DNA of 34,466 bases, taken from assembly GCA_025937835.1 (NCBI GenBank), contig JAICQO010000073.1, positions 1 through 34,466 of the forward strand, written 5' to 3'. Below, one piece after another: positions 9,821 through 17,079 of this stretch. Position 1 is the stretch's first letter. Each line of letters opens with the position of its first letter. The DNA comes from Polyangiaceae bacterium (GTDB lineage Bacteria; Myxococcota_A; Polyangia; Polyangiales; Polyangiaceae). A program made the position numbers and the translations under genes. The notes under the pieces were generated by a model that worked only from the letters and a program-made list of their open reading frames with translations, made no database searches and was not told the DNA's origin.

Positions 9821-9897
9821 CGGGAGCGCAGCTCCCGCCCCGCTGGAGTGAATCCAGCGGGGCCCCACCCTCAGGTTTTGGGGCCCCAACCCCAAAA
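9821..9897 (+). other. Three consecutive perfect hairpins between sucD and ndk
   Basis: Directly after the sucD stop come three perfect inverted repeats: 9821-9827 with 9831-9837 (7 bp, GCA loop), 9838-9847 with 9853-9862 (10 bp, GTGAA loop), and 9876-9883 with 9890-9897 (8 bp, TTTTGGGG/CCCCAAAA, 6-base loop). GGGGCCCC occurs at both 9859-9866 and 9880-9887, so alternative pairings exist. None is followed by a clean run of T, so this may be an RNA processing or mRNA-stability element, or a partial terminator or attenuator, rather than a classic terminator. Confidence 0.7.
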
Positions 9898-9911
9898 CGA
9901 CTTTCTCGTGT

Positions 9912-9917
9912 TATAGG
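9912..9917 (+). promoter_or_regulatory. Possible minus-10 element for ndk (TATAGG)
   Basis: TATAGG lies 14 bases before the ndk ATG, after the last hairpin, and would start a transcript with a leader of only about 7 bases. No good minus-35 element is seen. It would give ndk its own promoter in addition to read-through from sucCD. Confidence 0.3.
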
Positions 9918-9931
9918 CGCGGCAAATCCCA

Positions 9932-10351
9932 ATGGCTGTTCAGCGAACTCTCTGCATCATCAAACCCGACGCCGTGGCGAAGGGTGCGTCCGGAACGATC
10001 GTCGAGCGCATCTTGCGCGAGAACTTCCGCGTGCTCGGCCTGCGCCAGGTGCGGCTGTCGCGCGCGCAGGCAGAGGGCTTCTACGCCGTGCACCGCGGGC
10101 GCGCCTTCTTCGAGGAGCTCGTCACGTTCATGAGCCGCGGCCCGATCGTGGCCGTGGCTCTCGAGCGCGAGGACGCCGTCCGCCACTGGCGCGAAGTGAT
10201 CGGAGCGACCGATCCGGCGAAGGCTGCCGAGGGCACGATCCGCAAGGCGTTCGGTTCGAACGTCGGCGAGAACGCCGTGCACGGTTCGGACTCGGAAGAG
10301 AACGGCCAGATCGAATGTGCCTTCTTTTTCGCGGGTATGGACCTGCTCTAG
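9932..10351 (+). CDS. ndk: Nucleoside diphosphate kinase
   Basis: Transfers the gamma phosphate from ATP to other nucleoside diphosphates through a phosphohistidine. 139 residues, normal. Visible: TLCIIKPDAVAK with K11, the RILRENFRVLGLRQV strand/helix, and the active-site H117 in NVGENAVHGSDS; the C-terminal NGQIECAFFF is near family consensus. No Shine-Dalgarno precedes the ATG. Its place after sucCD is common in this bacterial group and makes sense because succinyl-CoA ligase and Ndk both handle nucleoside triphosphates. A perfect 8-bp hairpin at 10421-10444 lies downstream. Confidence 0.96.
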   Translation: MAVQRTLCIIKPDAVAKGASGTIVERILRENFRVLGLRQVRLSRAQAEGFYAVHRGRAFFEELVTFMSRGPIVAVALEREDAVRHWREVIGATDPAKAAEGTIRKAFGSNVGENAVHGSDSEENGQIECAFFFAGMDLL

Positions 10352-10420
10352 GCTCTTCACCGCCTCGAAACGGGCGTGGCCGGCCGGTCAGCCACCCCAG
10401 CGCATGGGGGGTACTCACTG

Positions 10421-10444
10421 GGCGGCTCGGCCCCCAGAGCCGCC
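10421..10444 (+). terminator. Hairpin downstream of ndk, possible terminator
   Basis: GGCGGCTC at 10421-10428 pairs perfectly with GAGCCGCC at 10437-10444 across an 8-base loop, 70 bases after ndk. No U-run follows, so intrinsic termination is uncertain. A smaller 6-bp hairpin (10483-10488 with 10493-10498) sits further on, just before the next gene. Confidence 0.4.
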
Positions 10445-10499
10445 GGATCGGACAAGATTCTAGGCGGATCAGGCTATGGAACCCCTACTGGAGTAGGGC

Positions 10500-10505
10500 T
10501 AGCAT
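10500..10505 (+). promoter_or_regulatory. Possible minus-10 element for the kinase-like gene (TAGCAT)
   Basis: TAGCAT ends 12 bases before the ATG at 10518 and fits the TANNNT pattern seen before other starts in this window. CAGAGG lies directly against the ATG, too close to act as a normal Shine-Dalgarno. No minus-35 match is seen. Confidence 0.25.
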
Positions 10506-10517
10506 TCCGCTCAGAGG

Positions 10518-11411
10518 ATGACGAACGAGCACCCGCCCCACGTCGGGCTCGGCTCATCGCAGGGGGATGCCCACTCCACTGCGCTGGGGATCCTGCGCAA
10601 TGCGCTCGGCGCGCTGCGAAACCTGGCCGAGCTTTTGCGATCGACCCGCGTCGCCCCCAAAGCCGTCGCGTCCGTGCTGCCGCACGTGGTCGAAGCCTGC
10701 ACGCCGATGCGTGAGGCAACCGGCACTCTGCTCGACGCGCTGAGCTCACCGTCGCTCGACGAGGGTCGGATCGCTTTGCACGATTTCCTCCTGCCGCGGC
10801 TGTCGCTGCTCGAAGAGGCGTTGCGCGAGGCCGCAACCAAGCCGATGAGCGCAGCCAGCCGGATCCGCCTCGAAGAGATCGTCGGCAAGTGCTCGTTCGA
10901 GCTGGATGCCGCCCGCGAGCTCCTGCAGATGCTCGAAGAGTCGAGCTCGGAGCGTTCGGTGTACCTGGAACCGACGGAGCTGGTCCGCGAAGCGTTCACG
11001 ACGCCGCCGAGCGCGCGCGGCGGCGTCCACGAAGGCATCTGCGCCGTGCTCACCAGCCGCAGCGACGGCCTCGAAATCGACACCAACCCGCGAGTGGCCA
11101 TGACCCTGCTCTCGCTCGGCGTCGAGCTCGTCGCGCAGGGCAAGTCACCGAGCGGGGACCCGACCCTGTCGATTCACGCCGATCCGCGCACGGGCGGCTG
11201 TCGCATCGAGGTCTCGCGTTTTCCGCACGCCACTGGCGAGCCGCTGATCTTGATCCCGCGCGGCGTGATTGAGCCGACCCTCACCTGCCTGCGCGTCGCC
11301 GCGCGGATGGGCGGCGGCCGGCTCGACTGGGACGAAAAGCGGGCCGCCTTCAGCCTCAGCTACCCGCTGGCTTCCGCCGCGAGCTCGATGAATCGCGGCC
11401 TGGCCGGTTAG
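10518..11411 (+). CDS. Histidine-kinase-like protein without catalytic motifs
   Basis: Protein of 297 residues. The N-terminal half (about 20-150) is predicted helical with regular Leu and Ala spacing, like the dimerisation and phosphotransfer helices of sensor kinases; the second half (about 150-290) alternates strand and helix like a HATPase domain and ends in a glycine-containing GGGRLDWDEKRAAFSLSYPL strand pair that recalls the end of that fold. The H-box consensus (SHELRTPL), N-box and G-boxes are absent, so kinase activity is unlikely. It may be a phosphotransfer or scaffold protein. This is inferred from overall pattern only; it could equally be an unrelated helical protein. It stands between ndk and dapD with its own upstream region. 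Confidence 0.65.
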   Translation: MTNEHPPHVGLGSSQGDAHSTALGILRNALGALRNLAELLRSTRVAPKAVASVLPHVVEACTPMREATGTLLDALSSPSLDEGRIALHDFLLPRLSLLEEALREAATKPMSAASRIRLEEIVGKCSFELDAARELLQMLEESSSERSVYLEPTELVREAFTTPPSARGGVHEGICAVLTSRSDGLEIDTNPRVAMTLLSLGVELVAQGKSPSGDPTLSIHADPRTGGCRIEVSRFPHATGEPLILIPRGVIEPTLTCLRVAARMGGGRLDWDEKRAAFSLSYPLASAASSMNRGLAG

Positions 11412-11456
11412 TACCCGCGCCAGCTCGGGTTGGATGGCGGCGCTCGCGAGACGCGT

Positions 11457-11462
11457 TAGGCT
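11457..11462 (+). promoter_or_regulatory. Minus-10 element (TAGGCT) just ahead of dapD
   Basis: TAGGCT ends 8 bases before the dapD GTG, and no Shine-Dalgarno sequence is present. A start site about 7 bases below it would fall at or beside the GTG, giving a leaderless message. Confidence 0.4.
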
Positions 11463-11470
11463 CCCGCGCC

Positions 11471-12295
11471 GTGGAACCCAGCGAACTTCGTCCCCGCATC
11501 GAATCTGCTTTTGCCGACCGCAACCTGCTCTCGGATCCCGAGGTCCGCGCGGCGGTGCACGAAACCATCCGCTTGCTCGACACCGGCGCGATCCGCGTCG
11601 CGACCCAGGACGCGCCGGGCAAGTGGACGACGCACGCCTGGGTGAAACAGGCCGTGCTCCTCTACTTCGGGCTCAGCCCGATGCAGAAGCTGCCGGTCGG
11701 CCCCTTCGAGTTCTACGACAAGATCCCGCTCAAGCAGGACCTCGACAAGTTCGGCGTGCGCGTGGTGCCACCGGGGACGGTTCGCTACGGCGCGTTCCTC
11801 GAGCCGGGTGCGATCGTGATGCCCGGCTACGTGAACATCGGCGCCTACGTCGGCGCGGGCACGATGGTCGACACCTGGGCCACGGTCGGCTCGTGCGCGC
11901 AGATCGGCAAGGACTGCCACCTGTCCGGCGGCGTCGGGATCGGTGGCGTCCTCGAGCCTCCGGGCGCTCAGCCCGTGATCGTCGAAGACGGCTGCTTCAT
12001 CGGCTCGCGCGCAATCGTGGTCGAAGGCATGCTGATCGAGAAGGAGGCGGTGATCGGCGCGGGCGTCTCGCTCACGTCGTCCACGCCGATCATCGACGTG
12101 ACGGGCAAGGAGCCGGTCGAGTACCGCGGCCGCGTGCCGAGCCGCAGCGTGGTCGTGCCCGGCATGCGCACCAAAGAATTCCCCGCCGGCAGCTACCAGA
12201 TCGCCTGCGCGCTGATCATCGGCCAGCGTAAAGAGAGCACGGACCGGAAGACGAGCCTGAACGCCGCGCTGCGCGACTTCGGCGTGGCTCTGTGA
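11471..12295 (+). CDS. dapD: Tetrahydrodipicolinate N-succinyltransferase
   Basis: Transfers succinyl from succinyl-CoA to tetrahydrodipicolinate in the succinylase route to meso-diaminopimelate and lysine. 274 residues, matching the DapD family. The N-terminal helical domain carries TTHAWVKQAVLLYF; the middle is a left-handed parallel beta-helix built of hexapeptide repeats (from about 105 to 235, for example GAIVMPGYVNIGAYVGAGTM), with the strongly conserved GGVGIGGVLEP and IEDG/VEDGCFIGSR stretches; the C-terminal KTSLN is also typical. The start is a GTG at 11471. The stop overlaps the dapE start by four bases (GTGA), so the two are translationally coupled. Confidence 0.95.
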   Translation: MEPSELRPRIESAFADRNLLSDPEVRAAVHETIRLLDTGAIRVATQDAPGKWTTHAWVKQAVLLYFGLSPMQKLPVGPFEFYDKIPLKQDLDKFGVRVVPPGTVRYGAFLEPGAIVMPGYVNIGAYVGAGTMVDTWATVGSCAQIGKDCHLSGGVGIGGVLEPPGAQPVIVEDGCFIGSRAIVVEGMLIEKEAVIGAGVSLTSSTPIIDVTGKEPVEYRGRVPSRSVVVPGMRTKEFPAGSYQIACALIIGQRKESTDRKTSLNAALRDFGVAL

Positions 12296-13347
12296 ACCTC
12301 ACCGAGACGCTGCTCTGGCTCTGTGAGATCCCCTCGCTGATCGGCGAAGAGCGCGCGCTGTGTGACGCTGTTGAGCAGCGCCTGACGTCATCGGAGCTGG
12401 CAGCGCCGCTGCGGCGCTACGGCGACTCGCTCGTGGTGCCGCTCACGCGCGGCCGCCCGGGGCCACACCTGGCGCTCGGCGGTCACCTCGACGTGGTCCG
12501 CACCGAACACGACGGCCCGCCGCGGATCGAGGGCGATAAGCTTTACGCTCCCGGCGCCGCCGACATGAAGAGCGGCCTCGCGCTGCTGCTCGCCCTCGCC
12601 GAAAGGCCGCCCGAAAAGCTGCCGAACACCACGCTCGTGTTCTACGCGCGCGAAGAAGGACCGTACGAAGAGAACGAGCTCGGCCCGGTGCTCGAGCAAG
12701 ATCCGGAGCTCCGCTCGGTCTCCTTCGCGCTGATGCTCGAGCCGAGCGACAACAAGCTGCAGCTCGGCTGCGGCGGCTCCGTGCACGCGCGGCTCGACTT
12801 CGCCGGCAAGACGGCGCACAGCGCGCGTCCCTGGCAAGGTGAGAACGCGATCCACAAGGCCGCAGGCGTGTTGGCTCGGCTCGCAGCGCGCGCGCCGATC
12901 CCCGACGAGATCGACGGCTTCACCTGGCACGACGTGATGAGCGCGACGCTCGGCCACGGGGGCCGCGCGCGCAACATCATCCCCGATCACTTCGAGCTCA
13001 ACGTGAACCACCGCTTCGGACCGAGCGGCACGCTCGAGCGTTCGGAGCGCGCGCTCGCCGAGCTCGTCGCCGGAGACGCCGCGATCCGCGTCGTGGATCG
13101 CTCACCGCCGGCGCCGCCGCTTCGCCATCATCCAATCGTGGCTGCGCTCGCCGACAGCGGCGTCCGGGGCGTCGAATCGAAGCAGGCCTGGACGGACGTG
13201 GGGCGCTTCGCAGCGCTCGGCGTGCCCGCCGCCAACTTCGGGCCCGGTGTCCAGGCGCAGGCCCATCAAAGAAATGAATGGACGCTGCTACCGGCGCTCG
13301 ACGAAGGCTTCGAGATCCTGACTCGTTGGCTCGCGCGCATCGCCTGA
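12292..13347 (+). CDS. dapE: Succinyl-diaminopimelate desuccinylase
   Basis: M20-family zinc metallopeptidase that removes succinate from N-succinyl-diaminopimelate, two steps after DapD. 351 residues, starting at a GTG that overlaps the dapD stop. Metal and catalytic residues visible in order: His and Asp in GGHLDVV, the bridging Asp in GAADMKSG, the general-base Glu pair in YAREEGPY, a metal Glu in LEPSDN, and the late His in QAHQRNEW. The dimerisation (lid) domain sits between about 165 and 280. The form resembles the shorter desuccinylases of actinobacteria and myxobacteria rather than the enterobacterial type. An aminoacylase or carboxypeptidase is possible from the fold alone, but linkage to dapD settles it. 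Confidence 0.93.
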   Translation: MNLTETLLWLCEIPSLIGEERALCDAVEQRLTSSELAAPLRRYGDSLVVPLTRGRPGPHLALGGHLDVVRTEHDGPPRIEGDKLYAPGAADMKSGLALLLALAERPPEKLPNTTLVFYAREEGPYEENELGPVLEQDPELRSVSFALMLEPSDNKLQLGCGGSVHARLDFAGKTAHSARPWQGENAIHKAAGVLARLAARAPIPDEIDGFTWHDVMSATLGHGGRARNIIPDHFELNVNHRFGPSGTLERSERALAELVAGDAAIRVVDRSPPAPPLRHHPIVAALADSGVRGVESKQAWTDVGRFAALGVPAANFGPGVQAQAHQRNEWTLLPALDEGFEILTRWLARIA

Positions 13348-13385
13348 GCGTGGTGCCGAGCCCAGAAATGGCCGATTCTTCGGCC

Positions 13386-13964
13386 ATGCGCCCCGCCGCT
13401 GCCACGCCCGTCGCACTCGCCTGCCTGCTCGGCTGGGGCGCGGGTTGCCGAGACGACGCACCCAATCAGAGCCTGTCGCGCACTGAAGCCGCGCCGCAAG
13501 CGAGCGTGAAGGCCGCGCCGCGCCCGCTGTTCCGCCCAGCGGGGATCGGCAAGGCCACGGCCGCGCTCGAGTCCCGCATCGATGCGAGCGCGGAGGTCTT
13601 GTCGATCGAGATCTTTCCCGACCGCTTGTTGATTCAGGTCGGCTCGGGAGGCGACGAGGTGGTCGCTTACGAATGGACCACGGAGCAGCTGCGCGGCCCA
13701 CTGCCAGTCGAGCTCCGAGGCAGCGGCACCCTGGCGAACAACCTGTTTCCATTTTCGAGCGTGGACTTGTCGAGCGTTCCCGAGCTCGTGCGCATCGCCC
13801 GTGCCCGCATCGACTCCGAGCACGGCGAAGTCACGCGCATCTTGGTCCGCCGCAACTTACCGGTCGACGACCACGTCGTGATGCGCGCGTACGTGAAGAG
13901 CCCGATCAAGAGCGGCCAGGTCGACGCCGACGCCAGCGGGCGCCCCACCGACAGCGGCCGCTGA
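13386..13964 (+). CDS. Putative lipoprotein of unknown function
   Basis: A protein of about 192 residues with a lipoprotein signal: a short hydrophobic stretch ending LLGWGAGC, with the lipid-carrying Cys at residue 21 from the ATG at 13386. An ATG at 13368 in the same frame adds six residues and cannot be excluded. The mature part begins with an unstructured Ala/Pro-rich linker, then about 120 residues of mixed strand and helix with no motif I recognise. It may be anchored in a membrane facing the periplasm. It lies 38 bases after dapE, but the function does not suggest a shared pathway. Confidence 0.7.
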   Translation: MRPAAATPVALACLLGWGAGCRDDAPNQSLSRTEAAPQASVKAAPRPLFRPAGIGKATAALESRIDASAEVLSIEIFPDRLLIQVGSGGDEVVAYEWTTEQLRGPLPVELRGSGTLANNLFPFSSVDLSSVPELVRIARARIDSEHGEVTRILVRRNLPVDDHVVMRAYVKSPIKSGQVDADASGRPTDSGR

Positions 13965-13975
13965 GCGCTTACCCT

Positions 13976-13994
13976 GGATTTTCAGCCAAAATCC
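13976..13994 (+). terminator. Small hairpin after the lipoprotein gene, possible terminator
   Basis: GGATTTT (13976-13982) pairs perfectly with AAAATCC (13988-13994) around a CAGCC loop, just after the stop at 13964. No T-run follows. A TAAGGT hexamer at 14003-14008 just beyond could be the minus-10 of the next gene. Confidence 0.35.
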
Positions 13995-14064
13995 GCGCCG
14001 TGTAAGGTCGGAATGGCCGCCGCGTTCCAGTGACTGACCCCCTCGTCATTCAGGAGCCGCCGTC

Positions 14065-15021
14065 ATGTTTCGATTTGCCTCGTGCGTCTGCGTCGTCGCG
14101 TTGGTTGCCGGTTGTGCCGGCTCGGGCAGCGGCGGTTCAGCGCCGCCCGATCGCTCTTCACGCGTCGCGACGGCCCCGCTCGGCGGCGACGCCCAGGCCG
14201 AAGCGCCAGCCGCCGCGAACGACAGCTTCCCGGGGGCCAGCAGCGCCGGCGACTACTCCGCTCCGTCCGAAGCCCCCGCCGCGCCGGCCCGGGAAGAAGC
14301 GCGAGGTCGCTCGAGCGCCAATGACTCGTACTCGCCGAAGAAGTCGCGCCCTGCCGAGCCGCGCGACGATCGCCCGGGCCTCGGCACCGAGTGGGGGGAC
14401 ACGCGGACCAGCCGGGTCAGCGACGCACCGTTCGAGCGGCGGACGCCGGGTTCGCCCTGGTCCACGACGACGCTCTATTACAACGACGCCGAGGGCATCG
14501 CGTCCATGACCCGCGGCGCGTCGCTGTCGAGCTACACCGTCTCTTCGGTGGCGGTGGCCGGCGGCGCGCTCAGCGTGCGGCTGCTCGACGCGGGGGGCTC
14601 GGTGCTGCCGACCTACGACCTCGGCTCCCGCAGCTACGTGACCGGGCGCCACGGTGATCGCTACATCATCGACATCCGAAACCACACCGGCCAGCGCTTC
14701 GAAGCCGTGGCCAGCGTGGACGGGCTCGACGTGATCGACGGCCGCAGCGCGGCGCCGTCGAAGCGCGGCTACCTGCTCGCTCCCTGGGGTAGCGTCCAGA
14801 TCGAGGGCTTCCGCCGCAACCTGGACGAGGTCGCCGAGTTCCGGTTCGGCAGTGTTTCCAACTCTTACGCGGCGCGCACGGGCACCGATCGCAACGTGGG
14901 CGTGATCGGTGTGGCCTTCTTCGACGAGCGCGGCTCGAGCCCGCCCTGGCTCGAACGCGAGTCACGGCGCCGCCACGACGCGGATCCGTTTCCGGGCCGG
15001 TTCGCCGCTCCTCCGCGCTGA
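14065..15021 (+). CDS. Secreted lipoprotein with a conserved C-terminal beta domain
   Basis: 318 residues with a lipoprotein signal (LVAGC, Cys at residue 17) and CAGGAG 8 bases before the ATG. Residues about 18-110 are a low-complexity Ala/Pro/Ser/Glu linker. The C-terminal region (about 115-300) opens GLGTEWGDTRTS and contains YYNDAEGI, VDGLDVIDGRSA and RGYLLAPWGSVQIEGFRRN, then VGVIGVAFFDE. I recognise this as a recurring conserved domain of exported proteins in Gram-negative bacteria, but no function is known to me. It is probably a surface or periplasmic protein. A stand-alone gene with its own upstream region. Confidence 0.8.
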   Translation: MFRFASCVCVVALVAGCAGSGSGGSAPPDRSSRVATAPLGGDAQAEAPAAANDSFPGASSAGDYSAPSEAPAAPAREEARGRSSANDSYSPKKSRPAEPRDDRPGLGTEWGDTRTSRVSDAPFERRTPGSPWSTTTLYYNDAEGIASMTRGASLSSYTVSSVAVAGGALSVRLLDAGGSVLPTYDLGSRSYVTGRHGDRYIIDIRNHTGQRFEAVASVDGLDVIDGRSAAPSKRGYLLAPWGSVQIEGFRRNLDEVAEFRFGSVSNSYAARTGTDRNVGVIGVAFFDERGSSPPWLERESRRRHDADPFPGRFAAPPR

Positions 15022-15046
15022 GCCGGGCGTGCTACGAAGCGCGGCC

Positions 15047-15637
15047 ATGACGGACCCGCGCTTCGAACGAGCGCTCTGCGCCTTCCACGGCGTGAGCGCC
15101 GGCGATCCGGAACACCTCCCCGACGGCCGCCCGCGCGAGCTGGTTCAAGCCGAACGCCTCGCAGCCTGGATCGAAAAGCTCGAGCCGCACGCCTCCGAAG
15201 CGCTGCGGCTCGCGGCGCATTGCCAGCACCTGGGCCGCTACCTCGTGCCGCGCTCCACCTACCCGGAAGGCCGCATCGGTTACCTGAAATGGCGCTCGGA
15301 CCTGGCCAAGAGCCACGCCCAGCGCTCGAGCGAAATCCTGAGCCAGGCCGGCTACGACAGCGACACCATCGACGCCGTCCAGCGCATCAACCTGAAGCAG
15401 CAGATGCGCCTCTACCCCGACGTGCAGACCATGGAAGATGCGCTGTGTCTCGCCTTCCTCGAGCACGAGCTGGCAGAGTTCGCCGACAAGCACGACGACC
15501 AGAAGCTGATCGATATCCTCACCAAGACCTGGCGCAAGATGTCGGCGCGCGCGCGCGAGGTAGCGCTTCGGTTGCCGCTCTCGGGCCGCCCTGCCGAGCT
15601 CGTGGCACGCGCTCTCGCCACGTTGGAGCCACCGTGA
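15047..15637 (+). CDS. DUF4202 family protein
   Basis: 196-residue cytosolic protein. The opening (FERALCAFHGVSAGDP, then QAERLAAWIEKLEPHASEALRLAAHCQHL) and the later RIGYLKWRSDLAKSHA and CLAFLEHELAEFADKH match the pattern I know as DUF4202. The His, Asp and Glu residues in AAHCQHLGRY, KSHA and FLEHE could form a metal site of HD-domain-like type; this is inference. No clear Shine-Dalgarno is present. Its stop overlaps the GTG of the MOSC gene (GTGA), so they form an operon. Confidence 0.82.
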   Translation: MTDPRFERALCAFHGVSAGDPEHLPDGRPRELVQAERLAAWIEKLEPHASEALRLAAHCQHLGRYLVPRSTYPEGRIGYLKWRSDLAKSHAQRSSEILSQAGYDSDTIDAVQRINLKQQMRLYPDVQTMEDALCLAFLEHELAEFADKHDDQKLIDILTKTWRKMSARAREVALRLPLSGRPAELVARALATLEPP

Positions 15638-16431
15638 GCGGCGCGGCGCGCGTGTCGGCGCTCTACGTGTACCCGGTCAAGGCCTGCCGCGGCATCCGTG
15701 TGGTCTCGGCGCGGATCGTCGCGCGCGGCTTCGCGCACGATCGGCGCTACATGATCGTGGACCCGAGCGGTCGCTTCCTGAGTCAGCGCGAGCTACCCGA
15801 GCTCGCGCTCGTGACCACCGCCATCGAGCACGACTCGATCGTGCTGCGGCGCGCCGGGCATCCCGATTGTGCGCTGCCGCTCGAACACGCGTTCGGTGCC
15901 GAGCTCGAGGTGAGCGTTTGGGGTCACTCCGGGCCTGCGCTACGACACGAAGCGGGCAGCGCCTGGCTCAGCGCCGTGCTGTCGCGGCCGGTCGCGCTCG
16001 TGTTCATGCCCGAGAGCCACCGCCGGCAGGTGAACCCCGAGCGCGCCCGCCCCGGGGACCTCGTGAGCTTCGCCGACGGCTACCCGCTGCTCGTCATCTC
16101 CGAGGCGTCCCTGGCCGATCTGAATTCTCGTCTCGAGACGCCGCTCGTCATGGAGCGATTTCGCCCCAACATCGTGGTCAGCGGGGTCCCGGCGTTCGCG
16201 GAAGACGGCTTTCGCCAGGTGCGCTTCGGCGCGATCGGCTTCCGAGGGGTGAAGCGCTGCGATCGTTGCGTCGTCACGACGGTGGATCCCGAAACCGGTG
16301 TGCGCGGACGGGAGCCACTCCGAACGCTCGCCACCTATCGCCGCGAAGACGGCAAGGTGTGGTTCGGGATGAACCTGATCCACGACAGCGAGGGCACGCT
16401 TTCGGTCGGCGACCTCGTGCACGAAGCGTGA
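15634..16431 (+). CDS. MOSC domain protein with N-terminal beta-barrel
   Basis: 265 residues, from the GTG that overlaps the preceding stop codon. The N-terminal MOSC_N-type domain begins VSALYVYPVKACRGI; the MOSC core follows, with DGYPLLVISEASLADLN, FRPNIVVSG and the conserved cysteine region KRCDRCVVTTVDPETG, where the second Cys is expected to be the sulfur- or molybdenum-cofactor-contacting residue. Relatives include mARC and YcbX, which reduce N-hydroxylated bases using the molybdenum cofactor. No ferredoxin domain is fused here, so it would need a separate electron donor. The link to DUF4202 is seen here but its meaning is unclear. Confidence 0.88.
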   Translation: MSGAARVSALYVYPVKACRGIRVVSARIVARGFAHDRRYMIVDPSGRFLSQRELPELALVTTAIEHDSIVLRRAGHPDCALPLEHAFGAELEVSVWGHSGPALRHEAGSAWLSAVLSRPVALVFMPESHRRQVNPERARPGDLVSFADGYPLLVISEASLADLNSRLETPLVMERFRPNIVVSGVPAFAEDGFRQVRFGAIGFRGVKRCDRCVVTTVDPETGVRGREPLRTLATYRREDGKVWFGMNLIHDSEGTLSVGDLVHEA

Positions 16432-16468
16432 CCCGTCACACTGCAACGTCGTGGGGGCATGTAGGCCT

Positions 16469-16484
16469 CGCGCACCCGTGCGCG
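16469..16484 (+). terminator. Hairpin 37 bases after the MOSC gene
   Basis: CGCGCA at 16469-16474 pairs with TGCGCG at 16479-16484 around a CCCG loop. There is no T-run, so this is at most a weak or factor-assisted terminator. Confidence 0.3.
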
Positions 16485-16572
16485 CCTGAAGTGAAGCGAG
16501 CCACGACCGTCCCGCGAGACGCGTTGCCTTGCGCCACACTCGCCGCTCGTCGATCTAAAGTCTGCGCAGACC

Positions 16573-16599
16573 TTGAGAATAACTCCGGCGTGCTAAGGT
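16573..16599 (+). promoter_or_regulatory. Putative promoter for the FHA gene
   Basis: TTGAGA (16573-16578) and TAAGGT (16594-16599) are separated by 15 bases, slightly short of the ideal 17, and lie about 40 bases before the ATG at 16638. Confidence 0.35.
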
Positions 16600-16637
16600 G
16601 AATCCACGCGCGCGTTCGACACGCGGCTCGAGCAACG

Positions 16638-17054
16638 ATGAGCTCCCACTGGCTCAGGTTTCAAGACATGAGATTCCCCCTGCGCTTGGGGGAAACGCTG
16701 ATCGGCCGTAGCCCGTACTGTTCGATCGTCATCAACGACGGTCTGGTGTCGCGGCAACACGCGGCGATCCGCGTCACGCGCGAGGGGATGCAGATCGAGG
16801 ATCTGGGTAGCCGTAACGGCACCTTCGTGAACCGGCAGCGCGTCAGCGGTACCCAGCTGCTTTCGCCCGGGGACCGGATCGAGGTCGGCGGCCACCCGAT
16901 GGAGATCGAGCTCGAATCCCGCGAGGAACGCCCGCACCGAGAGACTCTGGCGGTCACGGCCGAAAATCAAGCTCAGCCGACCGACCTCGACGACACGCTC
17001 GATACCCTCACCGAGCCCCACCGGCCCCCCGCTTACGGCACAGCGCGTCGCTAG
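16638..17054 (+). CDS. FHA domain protein
   Basis: 138 residues, almost entirely one forkhead-associated domain, which binds phosphothreonine peptides. The canonical residues are all present: G23-R24-S25, S38-R39-x-H41, and N60-G61-T62 in LGSRNGTFVN, followed by LSPGDRIEVGG. The tail after about residue 95 is acidic and threonine-rich (DLDDTLDTL) and might itself be a phosphorylation target. No Ser/Thr kinase gene is nearby, but such kinases are numerous in myxobacteria. A short leader and a weak Shine-Dalgarno sequence precede it. Confidence 0.92.
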   Translation: MSSHWLRFQDMRFPLRLGETLIGRSPYCSIVINDGLVSRQHAAIRVTREGMQIEDLGSRNGTFVNRQRVSGTQLLSPGDRIEVGGHPMEIELESREERPHRETLAVTAENQAQPTDLDDTLDTLTEPHRPPAYGTARR

Positions 17055-17067
17055 CCTCCCCGGCTGC

Positions 17068-17073
17068 TAGGTT
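17068..17073 (+). promoter_or_regulatory. Minus-10 element (TAGGTT) just ahead of the thioredoxin lipoprotein
   Basis: TAGGTT ends 6 bases before the ATG at 17080, with no Shine-Dalgarno sequence, again the layout of a leaderless transcript. Confidence 0.4.
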
Positions 17074-17079
17074 CGGGGC

